From contig NZ_CP109450.1 of NCBI RefSeq assembly GCF_041438865.1, forward strand, positions 124,001 to 188,000: 64,000 nt of DNA. Direction: 5' to 3'. Origin of the DNA: Streptomyces sp. NBC_01471. Its GTDB lineage: Bacteria > Actinomycetota > Actinomycetes > Streptomycetales > Streptomycetaceae. The position numbers were made by a program, and so were the translations under genes. The notes beneath the pieces are model-generated. The model was not told the origin of the DNA. It was given only the letters and a program-made list of their open reading frames with translations, and did no database searches. Shown piece after piece: positions 25,501 through 35,081 of this stretch (the stretch's first letter is position 1; every line of letters begins with the position of its first letter).

Positions 25501-26100
25501 ATGACCGATGACCACACACATGTCCAGGAGTTCTTCGGCGCCCGGGCCGCCGGCTGGGACACCAGGTTCCCGGACGACGGCCCCGCCTTCGCCGCCGCCG
25601 TCACGGAAATGGGGCTGCGCCCCGGCGACGCGGTTCTCGACGCGGGCTGCGGTACCGGACGGGCGCTGCCCGCGCTGCGCGATGCGGTCGGCACGGCGGG
25701 CTACGTCATCGGAGCCGACCTGACGCCCGAGATGCTGGCGGCGGCCGCGCGGGCGGGCCGGCACCACGACGCCCAGCTGCTGCTCGCGGACGTCGCCCGG
25801 CTGCCTGTCCTCACGGAGTCGCTGGACGCCGTGTTCGCCGCAGGCCTGATCGCACATCTGCCCCACCCCGAGGACGGAGCGCGGGAGTTGGCCCGCGCCG
25901 TCAAGCCCGGTGGCCTGCTGGCCTTGTTCCATCCGATCGGCCGGGCGGCACTGGCGGCCCGGCAGGGGCGCCTGCTCACCGATGACGACCTGCGCGGCGA
26001 GGGGCGGCTGCGCACACTCCTCGCCGCATCGGGGTGGCGGATGAGCTCGTACACCGATGAGCCGGACCGGTTTCTCGCACTTGCCGTGCGCAACGGCTAG
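25501..26100 (+). CDS. SAM-dependent class I methyltransferase
   Basis: A 199-aa methyltransferase with motif I VLDAGCGTGRALP, the acidic strand end GADLTPEML, LLLADVARLPV (motif II region) and the proline-rich AVKPGGLLALFHP motif. Substrate not predictable; similar to small ubiE-like proteins. The ATG at 25501 is the family start; a longer open reading upstream is low-complexity. Stand-alone. Confidence 0.85.
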   Translation: MTDDHTHVQEFFGARAAGWDTRFPDDGPAFAAAVTEMGLRPGDAVLDAGCGTGRALPALRDAVGTAGYVIGADLTPEMLAAAARAGRHHDAQLLLADVARLPVLTESLDAVFAAGLIAHLPHPEDGARELARAVKPGGLLALFHPIGRAALAARQGRLLTDDDLRGEGRLRTLLAASGWRMSSYTDEPDRFLALAVRNG

Positions 26101-26238
26101 ATGTTCTGTCCGGGACCACCCCGCCACCGTTGCGGCGCCGAGTCTCCACAAGCGGAGGAGGTTCCTCCGAACAAACACTCGACGTTGGCGTTACTGACTG
26201 GTTAGGGTGCGCCCACGACTGATCAACAGGAGGCTCAC

Positions 26239-27129
26239 GTGACGGGGACGGACGATACCGGCGACGACGCGCTGTATGTCCTGACTGCGGTATTGCTGAC
26301 CCCAGCGCAGTTCCCGAGCGTGCTCGGCGACGACTTCCCTTCGGCGTGCCACTCCCTGGGGCTCGATCCGCGCCCCGACGGATACGGCGTGGTCCTGGGA
26401 CAGGACGGCGCGGGCGCGCGGTGGACCGTGGCGATCGACGATGTGTCGCTGGTCGCCGTGGCCATCGCCTCCTGGGACTGCGGCATGGAGTACGACCTGT
26501 CGCCGGACGACCGGTCGATCGTCGCCTCGCTCCCGGGCTGGCCGCTCGATGTCGCTGTCGCCGCGCCGGGGATCCCCGCGCCGCACGACCCCGAGGAGCT
26601 GCCCGACGGCGGCCGCGCACCGCTGGCTCCCCCCGCGTCGGACACCTGGGGACCGGCGCAGCGGCGGCTGGGCGCCGATGAGATCGCGCTGCAGTGGACG
26701 CAGTGGCGTGAGCAGATCGGCGACGACGAGACCTTCGTACCCGTCGGCCCCCAGGGTTCCGAAGAACCAGAGGAACGGGCGGATACCGGAGAACCCCGGG
26801 GACCGGGAGGACCCGGGGAACCCGCGGAGGTCGGTACGCCCGCCGGCCAAGCGGAGAGTGAGCCCGGGCCCGCCCGGCGCGTCATCGACGAGCTGCATGC
26901 CTACCTGGACACGCCGCCGCCGCTCGGGCGCATACGGTCGGCCTTCGCGCCGGGCGGTGCCCGCACGCTGCGCGCGGACGGCCCCGGCTGGTCGCTGGTC
27001 GCCAGGACCGACGACATGGCCTTCCTGCTCCTCGACGACCAGCCGGGTGACGTCGTGCCGGTCGGGCGCGGCCCCGCCCTGCCGGCGCTGCTGGAGGCCC
27101 TGGAGAAGCTGGCCGTGCGCCCAGCCTGA
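26239..27129 (+). CDS. Conserved hypothetical protein
   Basis: A 296-aa acidic protein I cannot assign. An N-terminal alpha/beta segment (residues about 10-120, LYVLTAVLLTPAQFPSVLG and WTVAIDDVSLVAVAIASWDCG) is joined by a long Pro/Glu/Gly linker (about 170-225) to a C-terminal segment (RVIDELHAYLDTPPP to the end). No membrane helix or catalytic motif recognised. GTG start at 26239 with AGGAGG 8 nt upstream. Stand-alone. Confidence 0.7.
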   Translation: MTGTDDTGDDALYVLTAVLLTPAQFPSVLGDDFPSACHSLGLDPRPDGYGVVLGQDGAGARWTVAIDDVSLVAVAIASWDCGMEYDLSPDDRSIVASLPGWPLDVAVAAPGIPAPHDPEELPDGGRAPLAPPASDTWGPAQRRLGADEIALQWTQWREQIGDDETFVPVGPQGSEEPEERADTGEPRGPGGPGEPAEVGTPAGQAESEPGPARRVIDELHAYLDTPPPLGRIRSAFAPGGARTLRADGPGWSLVARTDDMAFLLLDDQPGDVVPVGRGPALPALLEALEKLAVRPA

Positions 27130-27216
27130 CCGGGACCGCAGCCGCCCGCCCCTCCGCGGACAGCGCATACGGCCCCCTGCGGAGGTGCGGTGCGCACTCC
27201 CTCCGGGGGCCGGGAA

Positions 27217-27399
27217 TCAGCGGCCTATCTCCTTACGGGTGATCCTGCGCAGCCTCCTGCGCTGGCTGGGGTCGAGCAGCAGATACGCCACGACGGGCAC
27301 TCCGACCAGCACCAGCAGCCCCGGAAGGAATCCGATCAGCATCATCAGGATGATGCCGGCGACCACGCCGCCGACGGCGATCATTGCGGGCTTGGACAT
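27217..27399 (-). CDS. Small two-helix membrane protein
   Basis: A 60-aa protein with two hydrophobic helices (MIAVGGVVAGIILMMLIGF and LLVLVGVPVVAYLLL) and a basic C-terminus (RRRLRRITRKEIGR). GAGGAGG before the ATG at 27399 supports expression. It follows the desaturase gene by 77 nt on the same strand and may be cotranscribed. Function unknown. Confidence 0.7.
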   Translation of the reverse strand: MSKPAMIAVGGVVAGIILMMLIGFLPGLLVLVGVPVVAYLLLDPSQRRRLRRITRKEIGR

Positions 27400-27476
27400 C
27401 AACGCCTCCTCAGCGGCTGATGCCGCTCTCTGTCTGTGAAACGCACGGGCGAGCCCCGCGGTTCCACTGCGTACCG

Positions 27477-28538
27477 CTACGCCGCGCGCAGCGGCTCTCC
27501 GACCTCGTGCATGTGCGTCAGCGCCTGCCGGTAGGAGTCGATCAGGGAGGTCTGCGCGTACGGCATTCCCAGCGTCCGGCAGTGCGCGCTCACCAGCGAC
27601 TGGGCGAGCCGCAGATGGGGCCTGGGCATGCTCGGGAAGAGATGGTGCTCGATCTGGTAGTTCAGCCCGCCCAGGAACCAGTCGGTGAGCACTCCGCCGC
27701 GTACGTTGCGCGAGGTCAGAACCTGGCGCTGCAGATGCCCCCAGCGCTCGCCGTCGGGGTCGGGCATCTCCATGCCCTTGTGGTTCGGGGCGAAGGTCAT
27801 CCCGAGGTGCAGCCCGAACAGCGCGTGGTGCACCAGGGCGAAGACGAGGGCCTTGCCGGGCGACATGACCGTCAGCAGGAGTGTCGCGTACCCGGCGAGG
27901 TGCACCAGGAGCAGCAGGCCCTCGACGGCCCGCTCGCGGCCCGGCTGACGGCACCCGTCGTGCTTCTCCCGGGACAGCACGGTCTGGAAGCCGTAGATCT
28001 TCAGGGCGATGCCTTCGAGCAGCAGCAGAGGGAAGAAGAGCCGCGCCTGGTTGCGGGTGAGCCAGCGGGACAGGCCCTCGCGCTCGGCCGCCTGCTTCTG
28101 CGTCCAGACCATGACGCCGACGCCGACGTCGGGGTCCTTGTCCACGTGGTTGGGGTTGGCGTGGTGACGGTTGTGCTTGTCGTTCCACCAGCCGTAGCTC
28201 ATACCGAGCAGCAGATTGCTGTGCAAGAAGCCGACCGCGCGGCTCACCCTGCGGTCACCGGATATCTGCGCGTGTCCGGCGTCGTGCCCGAAGAAGGCGG
28301 TGCGCGACCAGAGGACGGCCAGCGGGAGCGCCAGCAGGAGCGTCCACCAGGAGTCACCGACCAGGACGATGCCGGCGATCGTCGCGGCGAGGGCCAGCAG
28401 GTTGGCACTCGTGCTGAGGATGTACCAGCCGGTGCGCCGCTCCAGGAGCCCATGTGCCTTCACCGCCCTCAGGAGGGGGGCGAAGTCGCTGCCCGTCTTC
28501 TGCTCGGGTTCCACGAGCAGCGAGGCGGTCTGTGGCAT
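27477..28538 (-). CDS. Membrane fatty-acid desaturase (delta-type)
   Basis: A 353-aa di-iron acyl desaturase in the membrane. The three histidine boxes are HDAGH (85-89), HNRHH (122-126) and QIEHH (near 303). The HxxxH / HxxHH / QxxHH pattern is that of acyl-lipid (front-end) desaturases, without a fused cytochrome b5. Introducing double bonds would keep membranes fluid in the cold, which fits a region rich in cold-shock genes, but no cold leader is seen here. ATG 28538 with GGAG upstream is preferred to longer starts. It needs an external electron donor, not found nearby. Confidence 0.92.
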   Translation of the reverse strand: MPQTASLLVEPEQKTGSDFAPLLRAVKAHGLLERRTGWYILSTSANLLALAATIAGIVLVGDSWWTLLLALPLAVLWSRTAFFGHDAGHAQISGDRRVSRAVGFLHSNLLLGMSYGWWNDKHNRHHANPNHVDKDPDVGVGVMVWTQKQAAEREGLSRWLTRNQARLFFPLLLLEGIALKIYGFQTVLSREKHDGCRQPGRERAVEGLLLLVHLAGYATLLLTVMSPGKALVFALVHHALFGLHLGMTFAPNHKGMEMPDPDGERWGHLQRQVLTSRNVRGGVLTDWFLGGLNYQIEHHLFPSMPRPHLRLAQSLVSAHCRTLGMPYAQTSLIDSYRQALTHMHEVGEPLRAA

Positions 28539-28785
28539 GTCGGTCTCCGGTCTGTTGGCCCATGCGCTGACCTCATGAAACGTATGGTTTCGGGACTGCG
28601 GGGACCATGGCGCCACCACCCGGCTGAGAGAGGGGGACAGCCCCCTGCCGAAGAGGTGGTGCTACCTCCACTGCGCGCCGGAGCATGCCGCGCCGCACAG
28701 TGACGGCGTCACCGGCGGCCCTCTGATGAGGTACCCTCGGCGATCCCGACCCACAGTAGTCAAATTTGAGGAATGCGCTATCGCT

Positions 28786-31683
28786 GTGCAAGGACTCCCC
28801 ACGGCAACGCTCTCCGAGATCGCCCAACTCTCCCGCTGCTCCGCGGTCTTCCTGCCTGCGGACCCGGCACGTACCGGAAGGGTCGCCTTCTGGCACCCCG
28901 ATGGCAGCGAGCCGCCCACGAGCCCCGGCTCCATGGAGGAGCTGCTCGTCGTCGGCGGCGACATCCGCCCGTACTCCGTACGGGCGACTGTCCTGACCGT
29001 ACAGGAAGCCCTGCCCGTCCTCACCCGTGGCCGTGGCGGCGCACACGCGTCAGCGGCTGTCGCTTTCTGGGGATCGGCCGCGTTGCTGGCTCTCCAACTC
29101 GCCGCCCGCGGGCGGCTGCTGCCGGGCCTCAGCCCCGGCGGCTACGAGGCATGGCGGGCCGGACCCCTCGACGCCGCCGATCTGGTGCGCGTGCGGGACC
29201 TCGCCGCGGCCATGCCGCCCGCCGCGCACGCCGTGCCGCTGGACCCGGCTGCCGACCCCGTACGCCTGCCCGCGCCCGAGGAGTTGGTGCGCGCCTTCCT
29301 GGATGCCGTGGCGGACGGGCTGCCGCGGACACCCGCCGCTTCGTTCGCCGCGGGAGGCCCCGCGTTCGCCGCCGCCGAACCGCGGAAGCTGCCCGGGCAG
29401 CAGGCCTGGGCCGCCGATGTCGCGGCCGGTCAGGACGCCGGCGTCCGCGTCTCCCTACGGGTGGAGGTGACAGGGCTGTCCACCACCGGCGCGGAAACCG
29501 ACGACGGGCCGGCCTTCCGTGCCGTCCTCCAGATGCATGGCGTCAGCGACCCCTCCCTCACCGCCGACGCGGCGGACGTCTGGTCGGGCTCGGCACCCGG
29601 CTTCGGGCCGCGGGCCCGGATGGACGCCCTGCTCGCCCTGCGCCGGGCGGCCCGCGCCTGGGCTCCGCTCAGACCGCTGCTTTCGGCCGCCGTTCCCGAC
29701 GCGGTCGAGCTGGCCGACGAGGAAGTCGCCGAACTGCTCGGCGAGGCGGCCCGGTCGCTCTCGGCCGGGGGCGTACAGGTGCACTGGCCCCGGGAGTTCT
29801 CCCGCACGCTGACGGCGCGGGCCGTCATCGGCACGGACGACGACGCCGGTTCGGCAGCGGACACCGCTGCTGGTTCGGCACGGGTTGCGGAGAGGCCCGC
29901 CACGGATCTGCCGTCCGTGCTGTCCGCCGACACCCTGCTCGCCTTCAACTGGCGCTTCACGCTGGGAGATCAGCAGCTGAGCCGCGCCGAAGTCGACCAG
30001 CTCGCCGAGGCGAGCAGGCCCGCCGTGCGGCTGCGCGACCGGTGGGTGCTGATCGACCCGGAGGAGATACGGCGCGCCCGCGAGGCCCGCGACACCCGGG
30101 GCCGCGCCATCGCTCCGATCGCGGCGCTGGGCGCGGCGCTCACCGGTACGACGGAAGTGGACGGGCGGCAGGTGGAGGTCACCGCGACGGGCCCGCTCGC
30201 GCGATTGCGCGACCGTCTCGGTGACCCGGAGGGCACCGGCCAGCAGACGATCGGGCAGCCCGCCGCACTCGACGCGGCCCTGCGCGACTACCAGTTGCGC
30301 GGACTGAACTGGCTGCACCGGATGACCTCGCTCGGTCTCGGCGGCTGCCTCGCCGACGACATGGGGCTCGGCAAGACCATCACCCTCATCGCCCTGCATC
30401 TGCACAGGCAGAGCGACAAGGACTCGGCGGGCCCCACCCTGGTGGTCTGCCCGGCGTCCCTGATGGGCAACTGGCAGCGGGAGGTCGAGAGGTTCGCGCC
30501 GGGCACTCCCGTACGCCGCTTCCACGGTGCGGCACGCAGCCTGGAGCACCTGGCCGGCGGGGAGTTCGTCCTGACCACCTACGGCACCATGCGGCTGGAC
30601 GCCGATCGGCTCGCCGGAACCCCGTGGGGGCTGGTGGTCGCCGACGAGGCGCAGCACGTGAAGAATCCGTACTCCGCGACGGCCCGCCGGCTGCGGACCA
30701 TCGGCACCCGCGCCCGCGTGGCGCTCACCGGCACCCCGGTGGAGAACAACCTCTCCGAGCTGTGGGCGATCCTCGACTGGACCACACCCGGTCTGCTGGG
30801 CAGGCTGAGCGGATTCCGCACGCGCTACGCACAGGCCGTCGAGGGCGGGAAGGACCCGGCCGCGGCGGAGCGGCTCTCCCGGCTGGTCGCTCCGTTCCTG
30901 CTGCGCAGACGCAAGTCCGACCCAGGCATCGCGCCCGAGCTGCCGCCGAAGACGGAGACCGACCGCGCCGTATCGCTCACCAGAGAGCAGACCGGTCTGT
31001 ACGAGGCCGTGGTGCGGGAGACGCTCGCGGAGATCTCCGCTTCGGACGGCTTCGCCCGCCGCGGCCTCGTGGTGAAACTGCTGACCGCGCTGAAGCAGAT
31101 CTGCAACCACCCCGCGCAGTACCTCAAGGAGGACGAACCCCTCACCGAGGGGCGCTCGGGCAAGGTGGAGCTGCTGGACGAGCTGCTCGACACGATCCTC
31201 GCCGAGGGCGCGGGCGTACTCGTCTTCACCCAGTACGTACGGATGGCGCGGCTCATCGACCGGCATCTGACAGCCCGCGGGGTGCCCACCCTGCTCCTGC
31301 ACGGCGGGACCCCGATCGCCCGCCGGCAGGACATGGTGGACCGCTTCCAGGCCGGCGAAGTGCCCGTCTTCCTGCTGTCGTTGAAGGCCGCGGGCACCGG
31401 CCTCAACCTCACCCGGGCCGGGCATGTGGTGCACTTCGACCGCTGGTGGAACCCGGCCGTCGAAGCCCAGGCCACCGACCGCGCGTACCGCATCGGGCAG
31501 ACCCAGCCGGTCCAGGTGCACCGGCTGATCGCCGAGGGAACGATCGAGGACCGGATCGCCGAGATGCTCGACCGCAAACGCGAACTGGCCGACGCGGTGC
31601 TCGGGGGCGGCGAGGCCGCGCTGACCGGGCTGACCGACGCCGAGCTGGCGGATCTGGTGGAACTGCGAGGGAGTGGACGATGA
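28786..31683 (+). CDS. SNF2-family DEAD/DEAH helicase
   Basis: A large Swi2/Snf2 ATPase (965 aa from GTG 28786; ATG 28726 would add 20). Residues 1-480 are the bacterial-type N-terminal domain (SNF2_N-associated DUF3670-like part). The motor has DDMGLGKT (motif I), ADEAQH (II), LTGTPVENN (III), VFTQY, GTGLNL and DRAYRIGQ (VI). It remodels or translocates along DNA. Its stop overlaps the start of a SWIM zinc-finger gene, a recurrent bacterial pairing. The GTG start is chosen because the family N-terminus begins near LSRCSAVFLPADPARTG; no strong ribosome site is visible. Confidence 0.9.
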   Translation: MQGLPTATLSEIAQLSRCSAVFLPADPARTGRVAFWHPDGSEPPTSPGSMEELLVVGGDIRPYSVRATVLTVQEALPVLTRGRGGAHASAAVAFWGSAALLALQLAARGRLLPGLSPGGYEAWRAGPLDAADLVRVRDLAAAMPPAAHAVPLDPAADPVRLPAPEELVRAFLDAVADGLPRTPAASFAAGGPAFAAAEPRKLPGQQAWAADVAAGQDAGVRVSLRVEVTGLSTTGAETDDGPAFRAVLQMHGVSDPSLTADAADVWSGSAPGFGPRARMDALLALRRAARAWAPLRPLLSAAVPDAVELADEEVAELLGEAARSLSAGGVQVHWPREFSRTLTARAVIGTDDDAGSAADTAAGSARVAERPATDLPSVLSADTLLAFNWRFTLGDQQLSRAEVDQLAEASRPAVRLRDRWVLIDPEEIRRAREARDTRGRAIAPIAALGAALTGTTEVDGRQVEVTATGPLARLRDRLGDPEGTGQQTIGQPAALDAALRDYQLRGLNWLHRMTSLGLGGCLADDMGLGKTITLIALHLHRQSDKDSAGPTLVVCPASLMGNWQREVERFAPGTPVRRFHGAARSLEHLAGGEFVLTTYGTMRLDADRLAGTPWGLVVADEAQHVKNPYSATARRLRTIGTRARVALTGTPVENNLSELWAILDWTTPGLLGRLSGFRTRYAQAVEGGKDPAAAERLSRLVAPFLLRRRKSDPGIAPELPPKTETDRAVSLTREQTGLYEAVVRETLAEISASDGFARRGLVVKLLTALKQICNHPAQYLKEDEPLTEGRSGKVELLDELLDTILAEGAGVLVFTQYVRMARLIDRHLTARGVPTLLLHGGTPIARRQDMVDRFQAGEVPVFLLSLKAAGTGLNLTRAGHVVHFDRWWNPAVEAQATDRAYRIGQTQPVQVHRLIAEGTIEDRIAEMLDRKRELADAVLGGGEAALTGLTDAELADLVELRGSGR

Positions 31684-32957
31684 GCGGTACGGACACACCG
31701 GAGCGCACCTTCGCCGCCCTGGCACCGGCCCAGGGCCGCGCCTTCGCCGGGACCTGGTGGGGCGTGGCCTGGCTGAAAGCCCTGGAGGACACGGCTCTCG
31801 ACGGACAGCAGCTGAAGAAGGGCCGCAGGTACGCCCGCCAGGGCGCCGTCGGCGCGGTGTCCGTACTGCCGGGGAGGATCACAGCCGTCGTACGGGATCC
31901 GGACTCATCGCGGTACCGCAGCGATGTGCTGCTGCAGCAGTTGAGCGACCAGGAGTGGGACCGGTTCCTCGGGATGGCGGCCGAGAGCGCGGGGCACATC
32001 GCGGCGCTGCTGGACCGCGAGATGCCGCCGCACCTGGTGGAGGACGCGGCCGCCGCGGGGGTGGACCTGTTGCCGGGGCTCGGCGATCTGGAACCGGAGT
32101 GCTCCTGCGACGCGTGGGACCACTGCCCGCACACGGCCGCGCTCTGCTACCAGGTGGCGCGTCTCCTCGACGAGGACCCGTTCGTACTGCTGCTGATGCG
32201 CGGGCGCGGTGAGCGGGAGCTGCTGGACGAGCTGCAGCGACGCAGCGCCGGACAGACGGCCGGCCCGGAGAGTGCCGGGGTGTGCGGGGAGGACCGTGAG
32301 CAGGGGGGCGTGCGGGCCGACGAGGCGTTCGCCGCGGTGGACACACTGCCGCCGCTGCCTTCGCCATCGCCGGTCCCGGACGCGCCGGGACAGCCGCCGT
32401 CCCTCGACACCGAGACGGGTCCGGCGCCCGGCCTGGACCCCGGCGCACTGGAGTTCCTGGCGGCGGACGCGGCCCGCAGGGCGGTGCTCCTGCTGGCCGA
32501 GGCGCTCGCTCCGGACCACGAACACCGCCCTCCGGCCGTGGAGTTGACACCCCAGCAGGATGCCGTACGGCTGGCCGCCGCGGCCACGGACGCGTGGCTG
32601 ACGGACCGTCTCGCCGCGGGTTCGGGACGCGAGCGCTCCGAACTGGCCCTTGCGGTCCGGGCCTGGCGCTGCGGTGGCGCGGCGGCGCTGTCCGTACTGG
32701 AGGAACGGTGGACGCCCGGCGCGGAGGCACTGACGAGGGCGCGCGTACAGCTGGACCAGGCGTGGGAGCAGGGAGCCTGTCCGCGGTTCGACCTGGCCGA
32801 CAACCGCTGGACCGTGGTGGGGGCAGGTGCCCAGCTGCGGTACGGGCAGGACGGCCGCTGGTGGCCCTACCGCGAGGAGTCGGGCCGCTGGACTCCCGCC
32901 GGGCCCGCCGATCCCGACCCGGCGGCCGCGCTGGCCGCGGTGACCGACGACGAGTGA
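31680..32957 (+). CDS. SWIM zinc-finger protein
   Basis: A 425-aa protein beginning inside the SNF2 stop codon (ATGA overlap), hence translationally coupled. The SWIM motif CxCxnCxH is CSCDAWDHCPH near residue 140. The N-terminus (FAGTWWGVAWLKALE) is the usual start of these proteins, and the rest is low-complexity linker plus a helical C-terminus. SWIM domains bind DNA or proteins, and this one likely forms a complex with the SNF2 motor. Biological role not established. Confidence 0.88.
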   Translation: MSGTDTPERTFAALAPAQGRAFAGTWWGVAWLKALEDTALDGQQLKKGRRYARQGAVGAVSVLPGRITAVVRDPDSSRYRSDVLLQQLSDQEWDRFLGMAAESAGHIAALLDREMPPHLVEDAAAAGVDLLPGLGDLEPECSCDAWDHCPHTAALCYQVARLLDEDPFVLLLMRGRGERELLDELQRRSAGQTAGPESAGVCGEDREQGGVRADEAFAAVDTLPPLPSPSPVPDAPGQPPSLDTETGPAPGLDPGALEFLAADAARRAVLLLAEALAPDHEHRPPAVELTPQQDAVRLAAAATDAWLTDRLAAGSGRERSELALAVRAWRCGGAAALSVLEERWTPGAEALTRARVQLDQAWEQGACPRFDLADNRWTVVGAGAQLRYGQDGRWWPYREESGRWTPAGPADPDPAAALAAVTDDE

Positions 32958-33385
32958 CGGAAAGGCAGTTGGGCGGGGCCGGACGAGAAGCGGCGCGGTC
33001 GCGCTCCGCAGAGCGGCGCGGAACGGGGCCGAACCGGGCGGACCTGAGGGGAGCGGAGCACCGGCGCACGAGGACATGATCCTCGCGCGCCGGGAACACG
33101 GGTCCGCGCACCCGCCCGCCCGGGCGATTGAACGGCCGGCTTGACCTGCGGCAACGTAGTCCTGACCGGTTCAGGGGCGAACTGCGGCTGCATCCCCTTG
33201 TTCCGGCCCGATCCGCACGTCGCCGACGGGAGAGACCCCTCCGTACCGACGGGAGAACCCGCTTCCGTACCGACGGGAGAACCCGCCCCGCCGTCGGCCC
33301 ATTTCGTCATGAGGCTTAACAAATTAGTATCCAGGGCGCCGCCGGAAAGCCACCCGGCGCCCGGCCCTCAGAGCGGAGCAGATCG
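32958..33385. other. 428-bp intergenic region with tandem repeat
   Basis: No gene recognised. A 22-bp unit (CCGTACCGACGGGAGAACCC plus GC) occurs perfectly twice at 33241-33262 and 33265-33286, with a degenerate third copy just before. Closer to the kinase gene is an AT-rich word, CTTAACAAATTAGTA (33316-33330), unusual in this GC-rich DNA and a candidate promoter or operator for that gene. Confidence 0.55.
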
Positions 33386-34831
33386 ATGACAGCACCCGAA
33401 GGCCCCCTGGTCATCGGCGTGGACTCCTCCACCCAGTCGACCAAAGCGCTGGTCGTCGACTCCGCGACCGGCGAGGTCGTCGCACACGGCCAGGCCCCGC
33501 ACACCGTCACCGGCAGCGACGGCGCGCGCGAAAGCGATCCCGAGCAGTGGTGGCGGGCCCTCACCGACGCGCTCCAGCAGTGCGGCCCTGCCGCGGGCCG
33601 GGCCGCCGCCATCGCGGTCGGCGGACAGCAGCACGGCCTTGTGACGCTGGACGCGGCCGGACGGCCGGTTCGCCCGGCGATGCTGTGGAACGATGTCCGC
33701 TCCGCCCCGCAGAGCGAGCGCCTCATCGGGCAGTTGGGCGCCGGCACCTGGGCCGAGCGCACCGGGGGTCCGCCCGGGCCAGCCATGACGGTCACCAAAT
33801 GGGCCTGGCTGCTGGAGAACGAACCGGACGCGGCCCGTGCCACGGCGGCGGTCCGGCTGCCGCACGACTACCTCACCGAACGGCTCACCGGACGGGGCAC
33901 GACCGACCGGGGCGACGCCTCGGGTACCGGATGGTGGGCCACCAGGACCGAGAAGTACGACGAGGAGATCCTGCTGCTCGCCGGTCTCTCCCCCGACCTG
34001 CTGCCCGAGGTCGCGGGTCCGTCGGAGGCAGCGGGCACCGTGCGCGCACTGCCCGGCCTGCCGCTCGCCCCGGGCACCCTGGTGGCGCCGGGCACCGGCG
34101 ACAACGCCGCGGCCGCGCTCGGCCTCGGGCTGCGTCCCGGCCGGCCCGTGCTCAGCCTCGGCACCTCGGGCACGGTGTACGCGGTGTCACGGCAGCGCCC
34201 CGTCGACCCCTCGGGCACGGTCTCCGGATTCGCCGACGCGCGGGGTGACTGGCTGCCGCTGGCCTGCACCCTCAACTGCACCCTGGCCGTGGACCGGATC
34301 GCCGCGCTGCTCCACCTCGACCGGGAGGCCGTCGAAACGGGGGGCGGTTCCGTGGTGCTGCCCTTCCTCGGCGGCGAACGCACCCCTCATCTGCCGCACG
34401 CGGCAGGCCTGATGTACGGGCTGCGCCACGACACGACGGGCGGGCAACTGCTCCAGGCCGCCTATGACGGCGCGGTCTACGCGCTGCTCGCCGCCCTGGG
34501 CCGGGTCCTGGACGAGGACGCGGACCCCGGCGCCCCGCTGCTGCTGATCGGCGGCGGGGCCCAGGGAGCCGCCTGGCGGGAGACCGTACGGCGGCTGTCG
34601 GGGCGGCCCGTCCAGGTGCCGGTGGCGAAGGAACTGGTGGCGCTGGGTGCGGCGGCGCAGGCGGCGGGGCTGCTGCTCGGCGAGGACGCCACCGGGGTCG
34701 CACGGCGGTGGGACACCGCGCGAGGCCCCCAGTACGCGCCGCTCGCCGTGGACGAGCCGGCTCTGCACCGGATCGGGGCCACACTCTCCGAGGCGGGCAC
34801 GCTGCTGCGCGGGAAGGAGCACCGCGAGTGA
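33386..34831 (+). CDS. xylB: FGGY-family sugar kinase (xylulokinase-like)
   Basis: A 481-aa carbohydrate kinase with two actin-like domains. The N-terminal phosphate loop is VIGVDSSTQSTKALVVD, followed by AVGGQQHGLVTLD (substrate region), and the C-terminal domain has PGTGDNAAAALGLGLRPG, LSLGTSGTVYAVS and GGGAQGAAWRE. The pattern is closest to D-xylulokinase, though related sugars are possible. The initiator is the ATG at 33386. No xylose isomerase or transporter is adjacent, so the sugar is not fixed by context. Confidence 0.8.
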   Translation: MTAPEGPLVIGVDSSTQSTKALVVDSATGEVVAHGQAPHTVTGSDGARESDPEQWWRALTDALQQCGPAAGRAAAIAVGGQQHGLVTLDAAGRPVRPAMLWNDVRSAPQSERLIGQLGAGTWAERTGGPPGPAMTVTKWAWLLENEPDAARATAAVRLPHDYLTERLTGRGTTDRGDASGTGWWATRTEKYDEEILLLAGLSPDLLPEVAGPSEAAGTVRALPGLPLAPGTLVAPGTGDNAAAALGLGLRPGRPVLSLGTSGTVYAVSRQRPVDPSGTVSGFADARGDWLPLACTLNCTLAVDRIAALLHLDREAVETGGGSVVLPFLGGERTPHLPHAAGLMYGLRHDTTGGQLLQAAYDGAVYALLAALGRVLDEDADPGAPLLLIGGGAQGAAWRETVRRLSGRPVQVPVAKELVALGAAAQAAGLLLGEDATGVARRWDTARGPQYAPLAVDEPALHRIGATLSEAGTLLRGKEHRE

Positions 34832-35081
34832 CGCTCCCACCCACCCGCCGTCCGGTTCAACTCCCGGGCCGCGCGGGCGCGTCGGCCCCTTCCACGCCTC
34901 CCGCGTCTGCCCGTACGGTATGGCGCGCGGGACTCGTGCCGGTCGACGGACCCAGGAGGTCGGAGCATCCCGGGGAATCAGCCCCGGGGTTGCGACGCGA
35001 TGCCATCGGGCTGCACGAGGTCCTTTTCCGGAAGGGTACTGCGACCGGCAACACGACCGATGAGACGGGAGAGTTACGCGC

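Noticed and set aside
29455..31725. 756-codon open frame antisense to the SNF2 gene
   Set aside because: Shadow frame; the plus strand carries all SNF2 motifs.
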